Assembly (NCBI GenBank): GCA_001599595.1 | Contig: BCHH01000015.1 | Span: 336,341-400,340, forward strand | DNA length: 64,000 nucleotides | From: Beverwykella pulmonaria | Taxonomy: Eukaryota > Ascomycota > Dothideomycetes > Pleosporales > Melanommataceae | Reading direction: 5' to 3' | Part shown: positions 31,416 through 42,770 of the stretch, in pieces | How positions within the stretch are numbered: the stretch's first letter is position 1 | Layout of the letters: each line of letters begins with the position of its first letter | Made by a program: the position numbers and the translations under genes | The notes under the pieces: generated by a model | Seen by the model: the letters and a program-made list of their open reading frames with translations, nothing else | What the model was told of the DNA's origin: nothing | Databases searched by the model: none

Positions 31416-33021
31416 AAATTGGGATTTCTCATGAAAGAGCTAGGGAGTTAGGGGGATACTTGAATGGCGGTCTCGAGAATGGAAGCCAAAAGACGGACAC
31501 CTTAAGGGGATCAGGCATCGCGACTGGCCAGCGTCTTGCTATTTACCAGCGCTGGTTCGCAGTGGGGATGGTCTACACGTGCGACGCAGGTATGAGTCAA
31601 AGGAAGGCCCTCTGGGCGCTGCTTAGCTGTGCGTCTTTTGCGACTGCTGGATTCGGGCAGAGTATTGAAGGTAAATCACGACTACACCACGGTATCGCGA
31701 GCGTGGACGACGTGTTTATACAAAGGTTGAACGCGATGACTGGCCATGTTGGTCGGCGGGGCTGGCGCTTGGGACCGGCTTGAAACAAAGTCAGAGGGCT
31801 GGCCTATCGGGTGAATTTATGGAGGGCGGCCGGAACACTTCGTGCAGTAGTCTATGCGGGTGCGCAGAAAAAAGGTGGCTGGGCGGCGGGGGACAGTCGG
31901 TGAGAGGAGCCAAGTCATATGCAGAGTACTCTTTGCGGACTCGCTCGTCGCGTGTGGATGTCGGCCCAACGCGTTAGAGGACAAAAGTCGACGAACCACA
32001 ATAAGGAATCTAAATAAACAACAGCCATTTCATGCTTTTCTGCGTCTGTTTCGGGGGGCAGCATGGGAACTCGAAACAAGCTCGGGCTATCGATAACTAT
32101 CCGCTGGTGTTATCGATTGGCATAAGGGACGTGGCGCGTGTGGCTCATGGCGCGTCAAAACACCAACGGTCTATCGTGAGCTCTGGCAGTGGAGCTGGTT
32201 GTTCTGTAGCGCCCATATTGTCGCATCTAGACAATATAGTCAATTTCCAGACGCGAAAGGTCGACGTACGTGTACACCGGGTTCACGAGGACTTTGAAAA
32301 GCTGAGCAGATGTTCTGGCCATTGGACACGAATGGCTTCACTGTCTTCCCACATGGTCTCTACCGACATATTTGTTGGGAGGTGGTTAGTCGCCACCATC
32401 AACAATCTTTGTATCTGAACCGAGAAGGACAAAAATACAGAAATCGCAAGGTAAAACAAGAGCAAGACGCGCCCGGACTGCAAATACACGCGCGACCAAA
32501 ACACGATTCTGCTGCTTACCAATCTTCAGCATCGCGAAGTCTTGGTCCTGCGCTGCACCACGACCGCGTAAATCCCTCACTTGCATCTCCCCTCACCTGC
32601 ATCCCCTATCGCCCTGCAAAAGGTATCCCGACCCAGGCAAAACCATGGAGTGAGGTCTAAGTGAACGAGAAAATAGAGATGTGATTAAAATGTTATCGTG
32701 ATAGGGTAGCGACACCCGTTGTGCTGAAACATGAAGCCGTGCTCCGTTTCAACGTTTCATCCTCCCGAATGTTTCCAGATCTAGTAGGGTCTGGGATCGA
32801 TTGGATGCGAACATAGGGCTGTCTGTTGCAGCGCGCCCACTGCCCCGATATGCAGCCTCAGAACCGTTACTGCCCAAAGCCAAGCCCAGCCTGATCTCCA
32901 GAGCGACCTTCCTTTCGACCAAAAGCTAATCATCCGTCGCATGCACAGTCATGCCAGCCATCGCACACGCTGTCCTCGGCGGTCTTTCGCCGCCGTTTGC
33001 TCTCTTTGTCACATCTTCCCC
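31416..33021. other. Intergenic, 1.6 kb
   Basis: Upstream region of the F-box gene and 3' region of the arrestin gene; no gene, RNA or repeat supported. Confidence 0.5.
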
Positions 33022-34605
33022 TCATCGTCTCTTCTCGTCGGAAAATCTGGGCGCACCCTCAGGCACAGGCGGGGGCTGGTAACTCCCTCTATAGCCGTTG
33101 ATAGGCGGCAAGTCCTGCCCGATCGCGTCCTCATAACTTGGCGGTGCGTCGTCGTATGGAACCTGCGGAGGTGCACCCTGCGCGGGCGGAAACGCGTTGC
33201 CTGAAAATCCGTGTGAGCTTGTAGGCGTGGTTGGCGTATATGGCGGTTGAGCTTGAGGACTGGGCTGCAAGTACGCCGGCTTTAGCTTGCCCGCATCCCC
33301 CGTTAAAGTAGCTTCGAGAAGGGCCTTGGGTGGTGCAATGCCAGAGTAGATTTTGACCTGTAGTCTCAGAGGTAAAACAATGAGCTGATCTCTGCCGTGC
33401 TCGTACGAGCCATAGCCGATACCAACGCGCACTTCAAGCTCGTAGTAGCGCGAGAGATTGCACGTTTGGAAAGACGGTGCAACCGTGTTCGGAATCGCTT
33501 TATCCTGCCAGTATTCAGGATTGATTGGGACTTCGGTACCCACGGGGTCCGTAGGAGAACCAAGCGGGATGGCCATGTTACTCATGCTGGCGAGTATCCA
33601 GCTATTGGACTCAACGCGTTCCACTTCGTGTGCGCGGACCTTGGTGTAGCCTATTAATTCGATCTGGAGCATCTGAAGGTATAAATTCTTTTTGCGCTCA
33701 CTCATATTCTTAACAAGTACTCTCAACGGGACGTCTTGATTGCATGTTAAGATTGCGGGATTAGGTAGACGCGCATCAAGAGTGATGCGTGGTGGCGTTC
33801 CCGACGTGGGCGAAGTGGGTATTGTATTCTTCTTCTTGCCTGCCGCAATGCTCGCTGGTTCCTCCAAGAACTGGTGTTGTCTCCTGGCATATGCTTCCCC
33901 GTCAGCTTGTGGCGGACGCGGAGGCTCAATGGGGAGCAGTGTAAAATTCGCCACTGCTCGTGGGTTCTCCTTGAAGAATTGTGGCCGGTTTACAGTAACC
34001 TTCACAAAGTATCTAATTTCTGCCTCGCCAGGGAATCCATTGAGGGAGGGAGGGAGAGTTTGCTTGACGTGGTGGGTAGGAGTTTTCGCAACTTCGGGGA
34101 CGATGTTACTGAAGGAGACATTCGTGCTCAGGCTGTTAGACGGCTGGCAAGAGTTGTTTAAGGGGATCTGAAATGTTATGCAGGTCAGTAAGAGAAATTG
34201 GAGAGTAGAGAAAAGAGGCCCAGCTGACCTTGAACTGGAAGGGATATTCGTACTGTCCCGCATTCAATGTATATGTAGCCTTAGAGGTTGCGATATCCGG
34301 TGGAGGATTGGCAGGCCACACCACTTGTGTCTTGTACAGAATCTGCCCGCTCCTGTTAGCGATGGTTCGCAATCAGGGGCATACCATGGTTGACTCGCCT
34401 TATGCACCTCTAGAACTGGCCTCTGTCTGTCTGGTCTGTCTGGCCTGATAGCCGCCAGCAGCCTCGTCCTCGCTTCTCCTTCAAGCTTTACGATGATGTT
34501 GCTCACGTTGGTCGGATTAGGGACCCGCAGAAAGACCCTTCCCTGGATAACATCGAGGTTTGTGTAATGGCTATGGGGGTGCTCGAGGCTGATCGAGACG
34601 AGCAT
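33022..34605 (-). CDS. Arrestin-related trafficking adaptor (ART-like)
   Basis: Three exons: 34399-34605, 34229-34342, 33022-34167; 488 aa. The arrestin N-lobe is built across exons (VIQGRVFLRVPN; ILYKTQVVWPANPP; GQYEYPFQFK-IPLNNSCQPS), followed by arrestin C-lobe strands (YFVKVTVNRPQFF; LTCNQDVPLRVLVKN; LQIELIGYTKVRA). The tail is Pro-rich with PPSY and PPYT, motifs bound by WW domains of Rsp5-type ubiquitin ligases. Such adaptors direct ubiquitination and endocytosis of plasma-membrane transporters; that role is by family. Intron 1 (34343-34398, 56 nt) begins GCGAGT and ends GGGCAG with GCTAAC as branch point: a GC-AG intron. GT alternatives give a 32-nt intron or a broken frame. Confidence 0.9.
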
Positions 34606-35261
34606 CGCGGCGGAAAATGCGACTTTTCTATCGCTGGAGGTAGAGGGAAATGAGGCGAGGGCGATGAGGCGAGAGTTATAATCGGCGGTAGTGACTGTGC
34701 AAGGTGAGCGTCAACTCATATATTTGCTGAACAGTGTCCTTCCGCACAAGTTTTTTTTGCGCCGAGCCCAGCGGGTTGGGGATTCGCACAGCCCGAGCCG
34801 TCGTCGTCGACGCGTGTTCAATAACCTGGCACTGGGAGTATTGGCATGTGAGCTGATGCACCCAGTTTTGTTTTCTCGGAGGTTTCGGAGGGGCAGCTTC
34901 GCGCTGTCCAGCGCCCAGAAGTCACACGTCATAGGTCTCCAACATGAAATGAACAATCGAGACCTTTGATTTGCAAAAACCAGCCATCCAGAAGCCATAT
35001 TGTCCAGAACTTTGGTTACATTCCTATCCAGATTCTGTATTTGTTCGCAAATTGCGATCTTGCGCCTCGAGCCTCCTTCGCGCCCCTAGTCCCAAAAGAA
35101 TGCAGCACAGCCACAGCCACAGCTCAAACCGCTCCCCCGAGTGGCATCCCTCGAGCTCCAGCACTGCGGTTCGGGCACCAAAGCCTTGCTCGGGTAAGGC
35201 TAAATCGTCGGAGGTTTACGCGTCTGCCTTGGCGTGTAGGTCGCAGGCCAGGCGAAATTAC
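34606..35261. other. Intergenic: arrestin promoter and lipase 3' region
   Basis: 656 bp between two same-strand genes; no other feature supported. Confidence 0.5.
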
Positions 35262-36821
35262 TCAAAGACCCTTTTTGGCCAACATATCTGCCGTTTTGTT
35301 TCAGCGAACAACGGCGGACGCACTGCTCTCTGTATATGAAACGTACCGGCGATATCCAGATAGAATGCGATCGCATTGAAACTGCCTTGTCGTCAGATCT
35401 CCTATGATGGCGATTTTGTGCGGATTGCATACTTTCGCTTGCTCCCAGTAAGTTCCCAGAAGAACCACTTCAGGCGATTTGTCCAGTTGATCAAGTCAAG
35501 ATGGCTGACTCCCAATAAGGTCCCCTGGTACTGGCCCCATTGACTCGACTTCACACTGGGCAGGTTAGTAGAAACAAGCACTTGGGGCATCCCTCGATTC
35601 TGTACCTGACCAATCCATCGTTGGGACCCCCTTCGATTCTCTTGATAATGGCATGAGATACGGCAAACACTGACCAAGAGGAAGGCTCGAGCGACGCGCC
35701 ATATGAATAGTATCTAAAGTCCGGTAAGAGAGTGAGCGCGTGAACGAGAGCGGGGGAGAAACCTACTCGACTCCCTCTACGTCTGGTGTCCTGGGATTGA
35801 AGCTTTCTTCCATGTACTGTCGCGTTAGTTGAGAGAAGGCCCCAGTCTCGAATCCGAAATACTCGAGAACCTTGTATATTCTTTTTATTTGCCTCGCTAG
35901 AAAAGAGATCAGGGGGTGGTCTTAGACGGGGCTGGTCGAAACATACGACCAATGGATTCGAACATGTAGTCTGCGAACGCAGAACCATCATGTGGTGTGG
36001 CTATTGTGGTCAAGGAGAGCACATTGAATGCAGTCGGTTTCAGACGACTAATCATGTAGCGTGAATCAAGTCCACTAGAGAGATTCAGTAAAGACAACAC
36101 CCAAGGAAGAAAGTGTGTTTTACCCCTGCCCTCAAGTTAGTATAGGAAAACCTCGTTGCGCCGACAGTCGGCCATACCATGCTATGTCTGTTAGAAGTTA
36201 GCAACGGAACGAACAATAGGAAGATCCCGAGCGCCTTTAGGGAGCGCGGTACTGGAAGCCCAGTATGTTGCCCTGTCGAAGAATCCACTTACGCGATAAT
36301 ATTCACGTCCTTGCCACTAGCTTTCCTCGAAATGTTCTCGAGCAGCTTCTCTGCTCGCGCCTCGATTGATCCAGAAGGTGGCACTGCTGCTACGATGACC
36401 TCCACTCCCTTGGCATGCAAGGCATCCGTTATACCTCGCCAGTACTGGATGCCAGTAGCAAAAGACCCAGCTATGCGAAGCTCATCGAAGCCAAGGAGGC
36501 CATGTGCTAGAACAATTGTGTGTTTCTGTTCGGTGATCAGAGGAGGATGCGAAAGCGTCGCTGGATCGTAGGACAAACTGGAGTATCTGTCGGTGGTTAG
36601 TTTGTTTGCAATGAGAGATGAAGTAGAAGAGCATATATACCGTAATGGTCACGAATCGCGGCGTATTCATCCTTAATGACGCGTCCATTGTCCTGCAACC
36701 GGGGGTCTTTTCCGAACTGTCTGCTCGTGCTAAAGGCTCGAAAGTGGGCAGGGTAGAGAGACGATCGAGGGAGGTATTGAGCAGATGAGCGACAAGTCGC
36801 TCGAAAATAGGGGCGTATCAT
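35262..36821 (-). CDS. Triacylglycerol lipase-like alpha/beta hydrolase with 11 exons, one of 2 nt
   Basis: Exons from the start: 36641-36821, 36579-36586, 36293-36525, 36178-36187, 36124-36125, 35947-36074, 35767-35896, 35606-35713, 35433-35555, 35347-35381, 35262-35287; total 984 nt, 327 aa. Each junction restores a family block: RDHYDTP-KHTIVLAHGLLGF, NIIA-HSM-GG-LDSRYMISRL, VEYYSYGASLEP, PNDGLVS-VKSSQWG, SKRNFNAIAFYLDIA-DMLAKKGL. The catalytic triad is visible: Ser in HSMGG, Asp in GGPNDG, His in GVSHLDL. The N-terminal 35 residues are basic and may target mitochondria (ends FRAFSTSRQF). Introns are 49-105 nt. An alternative with fewer exons breaks the frame at the nucleophile. It is by far the most intron-dense gene here. 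Confidence 0.85.
36124..36125 (-). other. Inferred 2-nt exon (GG) of the lipase gene
   Basis: Upstream intron 36126-36177: GTATGG, branch TACTAAC, acceptor GGGCAG (52 nt). Downstream intron 36075-36123: GTAAAA, TTTACTGAAT, acceptor CTCTAG (49 nt). Only the two bases between them supply the GG needed for ATG-GG-T-GGA (Met-Gly-Gly). It may act as a nested twin intron spliced in two steps. Confidence 0.65.
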
Positions 36822-37345
36822 TGAGTGGACATGGCGTGGAATAAATAATAGTGGTGCTGCGGTCAACGTTGGAGCTGGAAATTTGAGATCGCGCGTCCTG
36901 GTGACGTAACCTCAGGACGGAACATGGACCAGGGTGCCCAACGTGTGAACCACGATTTATGCTTAAATAGACCTCCTTGGAAGAGAATCACTGCCTGCTG
37001 TCTTCACATGTGTAGATGAAGTGGTCATTCTCTAGAGCTGCCAAGTTCGAATTCAAAAAGAAAACCTACAGCATTCTCAGCTGCGTTTAAATATATGCAG
37101 CGCGACCGATTGCCAAGCTGTTCAAGCTCCTGCATTCACACAACGACACTCATGGAAGGACACCTTGTGTATATCGCGTTGTCCGTACTCGTTCTTGTGC
37201 TTGGAATATATACGCCGTGAACAGAGATACAAGACCATGGTAAATTCCTCTCGAAAGGCAGCTTACATAGACACAGCCCCAATCCCATATGCCTCGATCA
37301 CAACGTGCCAGCCCATAGTTATACACTGCTCGTGACAACTGTCTC
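36822..37345. other. Intergenic: lipase promoter and VMA10 3' region
   Basis: 524 bp; no other feature supported. Confidence 0.5.
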
Positions 37346-37952
37346 TCAATCTCTGCTTCGCGGTGGCTCCGGCTTCACCTCTGTGACAGCGGCGAGCAGC
37401 TGCTCGATGACTTTGCTACCCGACTTTTTGCCTATCTCATGGATCTCCTTGACCTTGATGTCGGCCTGCTTGTTTGCATCTTCCTCGGCCTTCTTGTTAC
37501 CGGAGCTGTGCTAGAGGGATATCAGCGCTGGCATCGAGTACCGCTGCGGGTATGGGTGTGCACCTCCTTCTCGAACTTCTTGAACTCCTCGTCCTTCTCC
37601 TTCCTGTATTCCTCAATCTCCTTCTGTGCTTCGCTTCGGGCGTCCTTTACGCGCTTGGTACGGTCTTGATGGAGTCAGAGCGGATGGGATACGTAGTGGG
37701 GGGTGGAATATATACATTCTCGTGCTGTGAGAGGCGTCAGCTCTGCTCCTATTCATGTGACAAAAGCTTCATCTTACCTTCCTGCACAATCTTCTGAGCT
37801 TTTTGTTCGGCCTGTGGGCTGTGTGAGCTTCGAATGCGGGAGGTGGGCTGTGAGCCTTACGTCGAGAAGAGTCTGGATTCCCGCGGAATTCTGGGCGGAC
37901 TGGAAATGTCAGCTTTGGCGATTGGGTTGCTGGTGAAGAGAATACCTACCAT
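37346..37952 (-). CDS. VMA10: V-type ATPase subunit G
   Basis: Peripheral-stalk subunit of the vacuolar proton pump. Six exons: 37950-37952 (the ATG alone), 37861-37899, 37778-37811, 37716-37724 (9 nt), 37564-37664, 37346-37510; 351 nt, 116 aa, the normal size. The product starts M-SAQNSAGIQTLLD-AEQKAQKIVQE, continues AREY-RTKRVKDARSEAQKEIEEY and ends KEIHEIGKKSGSKVIEQLL, all strongly conserved in fungal Vma10. The introns are 49-53 nt with standard signals, except one acceptor AAG at 37665-37667. A long charged helix is the expected fold. Only 200 bp separate it from divergent PET117. Confidence 0.92.
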
Positions 37953-38152
37953 TTTCGGAGACGCAGTGGGTTGATGGCTGGGCTTAGAGAGAGTTGTTAT
38001 CGGGGTGTTGAGGGCGGAAGAAGCACCGTGAGGCAGCTCAGCTTGGCACATGGCCCAAGCTCCTTAGGCTCGCGATCAAAACCCATCACCACCCGACATC
38101 GTCACATCGTCAAAGTTTGCGATCACCTCGACTTCCCGCTACCGCTATTGAA
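37953..38152. promoter_or_regulatory. Compact bidirectional promoter, VMA10 / PET117
   Basis: 200 bp between divergent start codons of two organelle energy genes. Includes ATCGTCACATCGTC-type sequence; no factor assigned. Confidence 0.55.
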
Positions 38153-38467
38153 ATGTCACGCACATCTCAGCTCACGCTTGCCGGCACACTGCTAGGCGCG
38201 ATTGGCATTGTCGTCTTCGTGCACACCTCCCAACGTTCTGAGAAGGCTGTGAGTGGCTCTTGATCTATCCACCAAGCTCTTTACTGACGACCGCAGTTAA
38301 TGCATGCTGGCGTTATCCGCGATTACGAGCAACAACGAATAAAGAGAGAGCGGCAAGCGGATTTCGAAATGCAGAAAGCCCTGGAGGAAGAGTACAGGAA
38401 GGTGCAGACTGTTTCGGATGGCGGAGGTGGCCCTGCGCCACCACAGGATGCAGGAACAAATCGATAG
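38153..38467 (+). CDS. PET117: Cytochrome c oxidase assembly protein PET117-like
   Basis: Small inner-membrane-associated mitochondrial protein needed for cytochrome oxidase assembly, linked in other organisms to heme A synthesis. Two exons, 38153-38248 and 38297-38467, with a 48-nt intron (GTGAGT...CCGCAG, branch ACTGAC); 88 aa. One N-terminal hydrophobic helix (LTLAGTLLGAIGIVVFVHTSQ), then the hallmark MHAGVIRDYEQQRIKRERQ and DFEMQKALEEEYRKVQT. The tail is short, Gly/Pro-rich and variable. Confidence 0.93.
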
Positions 38468-39810
38468 CAAGGACGAGCCTTGTGTGTGTTGTCTACACCG
38501 TGGTGGGTAAATGCGGGGGAAATCCTCCACACAGGCACCTGACGGCCCCAGTTTCGGTCTCAGCCTTGCTCTTCAGCCTTGTTCTTCAGCCTCGTTCAGC
38601 ACCTGAATTTGCTTCAGACCTTCAACTTTGTATAGAATATACGAAGGGTTGAAGAGATTCAATATGCAGTTCTGGCGCTGTACTGGGTTACGAGAGAAGG
38701 AAGCAGTCCTGAAATGGAACCTTGAGCACTAGAAGCAGTCAAATCTTCATGCCAAGATTATCAGCAGTCAGTATGAACATTAATACTTTTACAACGGACA
38801 CAGAATAGCTGATTCTGGCTTAGAGGCTGCTTCCCAAGCGCCGGAAGACGAGAATCACATAGGCAGTAATTTTATTCTAAATGAATTACGATACGTCTTC
38901 GAATACTGTGCTTCGCCTTCGAGGACTCTTCTCTTCATGCACGTTCATGCGGGAAATGTGTTATGCTCTGAGGGTCTTGTTTGTTTCAGGATGAAGGCAA
39001 CTTCTTAGGTAGTCAAGCATTCAGAAGTGCCCGTGAGCTCAACATCAACACCCCTCTTCTACGATGCTCTCTCAATTGCCTCTGAAATCAGCCCGGGAGT
39101 GTCGTGGAGGTAGAGCAAGTCGAGTTCGACGGAAAGGGAAGTCTGGCATGTAATATGTCTTCAATTGCTGAATCCACGGCTGCTTGCTGGCCCCGTGACA
39201 ATTAGCCAGGAACCATAGCAAGCGCTCCTGGATCCTGGTACGATCGAACTAAGGGAGATCGTTTGCAAGGCGTGTTGTCACGACTGACGTCACTCGTCCA
39301 TGACAGTTTCTGCGGATCACAATCAATAAAGTCAGAAGAATAGTGGAGGCAACGATAATACTTTCCCCTTCTTAGTGTAATCTTACCAACAGCCGAGTGA
39401 GGCTTTGCGACGGAAGGCTTCGATCAACAAGCACCTGCACATTGGATAATTGCTGGTGCATCCCGGTTATCCTAACAGAGCCTAGCCTAGTACCCAATGC
39501 AAAAAATCCTACAAAGGCTGATTGGCCGATTAGTGCACTGCCCAACTCTCCACCACACCGGTATAATGAAATCAACACGACTGAGGCAGTGAAAGCTTGG
39601 CTTCATGTTGGCGAAATCCTGTGCTGGTTCGCCAGCATTCTATAACAACCCGCTTGTCCGCCCTCAACCCCGTTTTCGTGTGGCAAAAGTCGCCAAGAGT
39701 AAAACGGACCTAATATCTGCGACAAGTGCTCAGCGCCCTCTCCCAATCGGTGCTTCTTTCGCATTACACAACCTTAATCCCCCAAAGGTGTACGGCGCCA
39801 CACTCACATC
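38468..39810. other. Intergenic, 1.3 kb
   Basis: No gene, RNA or repeat supported on either strand. Confidence 0.5.
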
Positions 39811-40689
39811 ATGAAGGCATCACAGCTCTTGACCTTCTTCCTCGGCACTACAACAATCGCCACCGCGTCGTTAGCGGAGTCGAACGCGCGAAACCTCGAA
39901 GCTCTCGGCGCACGCATCCCACACTCTGAACTCCCCTCGCCTGAGCATGCCCTAGAGAAGCGAAAAGGCGGAGGGGGTAAAGGCGGAGGCGGAGGAGGAG
40001 GTAAGTCTCAACACCCCATGTTGCCCTAGGACGGCTGTGCTAACACATCCCCAGGAGGTGGGAAATCTGGCGGAGGCACCGGAGGAACCGGACGATCCAG
40101 CCCATCCTCCAACTCAGGCGGCATGACAAAACAAGGCTCCGGACCCTCTCCCAGCTACGGCGGCGGCTACTATGGCGGCGGAGCCGCAAAGCCATACACA
40201 GCGGGAGCCCAGACGCCCAAAGGCCTCGTTCCCGGTGCGCTCCTCGTCGGAACAGGACTATTCATCTTCCCCGGACTCTGGCTTTACAGCGCATACCCCT
40301 ACTACTACAACAACCCGTATCACTTCTATAACTCTTCGTTCCAGAACGCTACTACGCAGGGTCTGAACCAGACGCTGCCCGTTGTGTGTCTCTGCCAGGA
40401 GTACAGCGTGTGTGGCTGCGACGAGAATGATGATACAAAATACTTGAACGACCTCGTGGGGAATGGCAGCTATGCCGCGCTGAATAAAACTCTAGTCACT
40501 GTGTCTCAAGTCAACAATAACATGTCGTTGGTTATTAATGGTACTCTGCCCAATGGTACAACGGCTCCTGGCGGGACCGAGGATGCGACAGCTGCAGCTA
40601 GTGGACTCACAAACACTCTTCCACTAGGCAAGTTTACCGGTTACTACGCCATGGGTGCCATTGCTCTCTATGCCGTGGTCTTGCTATAG
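39811..40689 (+). CDS. Gly-rich secreted or surface-anchored protein (possibly DUF7732 family)
   Basis: Two exons, 39811-40000 and 40055-40689, with a 54-nt intron; 274 aa. Order: signal peptide (MKASQLLTFFLGTTTIATAS), a Lys/Arg dibasic site (EKRK), a low-complexity Gly-rich stretch spanning the junction, a hydrophobic segment (GALLVGTGLFIFPGLWLY), a Tyr/Asn-rich block (YPYYYNNPYHFYNSSF), a CLCQEYSVCGCDE cysteine cluster, many N-glycosylation sequons (NTT, NGT, NGS, NMS) and a C-terminal hydrophobic tail that could be a GPI signal. I believe this is a fungal family listed as DUF7732, function unknown; the name is from memory. Confidence 0.8.
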
Positions 40690-40851
40690 GTGACTTTCAA
40701 CATTATTTCGCTACGCACAATGCGGTAATGCTGGAGAGAGTGGCTATTGATAGCCCTTGTCTGCTCTAGTTAGACGTTTGGACTCCAAATAATACGGTTA
40801 GGCTAATGTTCCCCGTTGGAGGAAACGCATTATGTAGAGTTTGTTGGAAGT

Positions 40852-40872
40852 GGGGGGGGGGGGGGGGGGGGG
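40852..40872 (+). repeat. 21-bp poly-G run
   Basis: An uninterrupted G tract after GGAAGT, shortly past the Gly-rich gene. Length is prone to assembly error. It can form G-quadruplex structures in principle. Confidence 0.8.
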
Positions 40873-41749
40873 TTGGCCAATTGGGACAGCCAGGTGATTT
40901 CCGAACATATACCCCAACTCTTTGTTATTTGCAACTATCAAAACTGAAATTGAAATACTTATCTTCTTCTTCTTCTTCCATCTGCGCGTTCTGTGCCCCA
41001 CTCCTAATTCTACAATTAAACACGTTCTCAGCATCCCCTCGACCTGGCCCTAGTTTCGAAACCTGTACAATACATATCTTAGGGCATTTGTATTTGCCTC
41101 GCCTTACTGTGCAACCGTGCCTCCATTCACCGCCGTTCTATTCTGCGCGAGTAATCTCGATCAATAACTCGACGACTCATCTGATCTCACCTCACCTCAT
41201 CAGGCTGCAGTCACGCTAGTTCACTACCAACGTCACATAGGCCTTGGAGCTACTCTGCTCGTTCCTCACTTTTTTTTAAATTATACTTCGCCGCTCTTTT
41301 GCAACTAATTGAGGATTTTATCTGCTTGGACCCTTGCAGTATTTACAGATAAGTAATCGGTGAAGGAGTGACGTAAGGAGGGGGCCAAATACTCTGTAGA
41401 TGCGTGGGGCGTCTCTCTTTTTTTTACCATAAAGGGAGTGTTGGTACGAAGGCGATGGAGTAAGGGCTATATCTATAGATATGGCGTCTTGTGGCTGTCT
41501 TTGATGACTGCGATTTGAATGCAGATGTCCCATATCGAACGGTCCACTGCACTCAGTGTCTTGTAGCCTTCTTAGGGAGTCCTTGTCGAAGAAAGGGAGA
41601 CTCAATTGGGAGTGGTCGAGAAGCCAAGCATTATAGGATTAAAGCGCCTGAACTAACTCCACCCTTGGTAGTTCTCTGACGGTTAAATCAAGTCCGAATG
41701 CGCACCTGCGAAAGCGAAGAATGAAGCACATGTCCGATAGTCTGGGATG

Positions 41750-42770
41750 GAGTGATCGCAGCGATGGTCACTTCCATGATGGCATTCGATACTACCCTAG
41801 GCCGTTTCTCCAAGAGTGTTTGAAGTGATGATCGCAGACAGAGCCTAGTCTACGCTGCTCTTGATGTCTTGAAATGAAATGCCCAATCCTGCCTGTGCAG
41901 CGTTTCTCCTAGATTCTCGGGTTGTATTCCTAGTGCGCAAAAGCCATTCCCTCTCCCCCACTAATGGCTGTGAAACGGTTTTGAATCATGTCGCGGACGA
42001 CTAAAGGAGTGCGTGCATATGTGATCAACTTCAGTCGGCTCTCATATCTATGCGGCAACATAGAATCCTGCCTCAACCGGCTTTTGAGGCAGTGGTCGCA
42101 AAGGCAATGTGCCCTGAGCGTGGGATGACATTGGACCATGTCTCGAGCGGATTCTCTAGCGGATTTGGTAGCGTGGTTGCAAAGGCAGTATTGCGTATGA
42201 TATCTCTTATAGTTGCGGGACGGCTTTCAAATCCCCTCCGAGAACGATTCCAGTAAGCCGCAAGAAGTGGTCGCAGAGTGCTCTTTCGAGTAAATACATT
42301 CAATCCTGCCTCAATCAGTCCTCTAACGGATTCCTAATCAACAGCTGCAGAGACGTAATGCTGTACTCCATCGTTGATATTCGTAGGATGGCATTAAGTT
42401 ATGCCTCAATTGGCATCCCTGATAGGCTCTGAAGGGGGGAGGCCGCAGATGTGGTTGCCTCTACTTCAATCTCGATGGTCGACAGTGCGATGGTATTCAA
42501 TGCTGCCTTGGCCGGACTCGCATTCCCGTTGAGGGTAGAACATCCTGCGCAGCACTTGACCATGCTCGCGTGACGTGATGGATGCTGCCTCGGGCGGTTC
42601 CTTGATAATCTTTGAAGTTGTGGTCGCAGAGACGGTCGCCTCAACTCCGTTTTCGAGAATCATGGGGTGGTAATGAGTCCTACTTCAGCTGAAGTGATTT
42701 GAAATGCAGGAGGGAGGATGCCTCACCGGAATTCTAGGGCGATATTTTTGTCGCGGATTAGTGTAAGAAG
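41750..42770. repeat. Degenerate interspersed or tandem repeat field
   Basis: Two short motifs recur. TCCTGCCTCA-like cores lie near 41886, 42066, 42304, 42402, 42501, 42583 and 42719. TGGTCGCAGAG-like cores lie near 41754, 41830, 42092, 42172, 42268, 42432 and 42619. Spacing is about 80-120 bp, with some double intervals. Divergence is high. On the minus strand the units read fragments such as AFATTASKAG and SATTTSKI, so decay from a repeat-coding gene is possible. Confidence 0.5.

Noticed and set aside
33740..34171. Plus-strand open frame in the arrestin gene
   Set aside because: Antisense shadow; the minus-strand frame matches arrestin strands.
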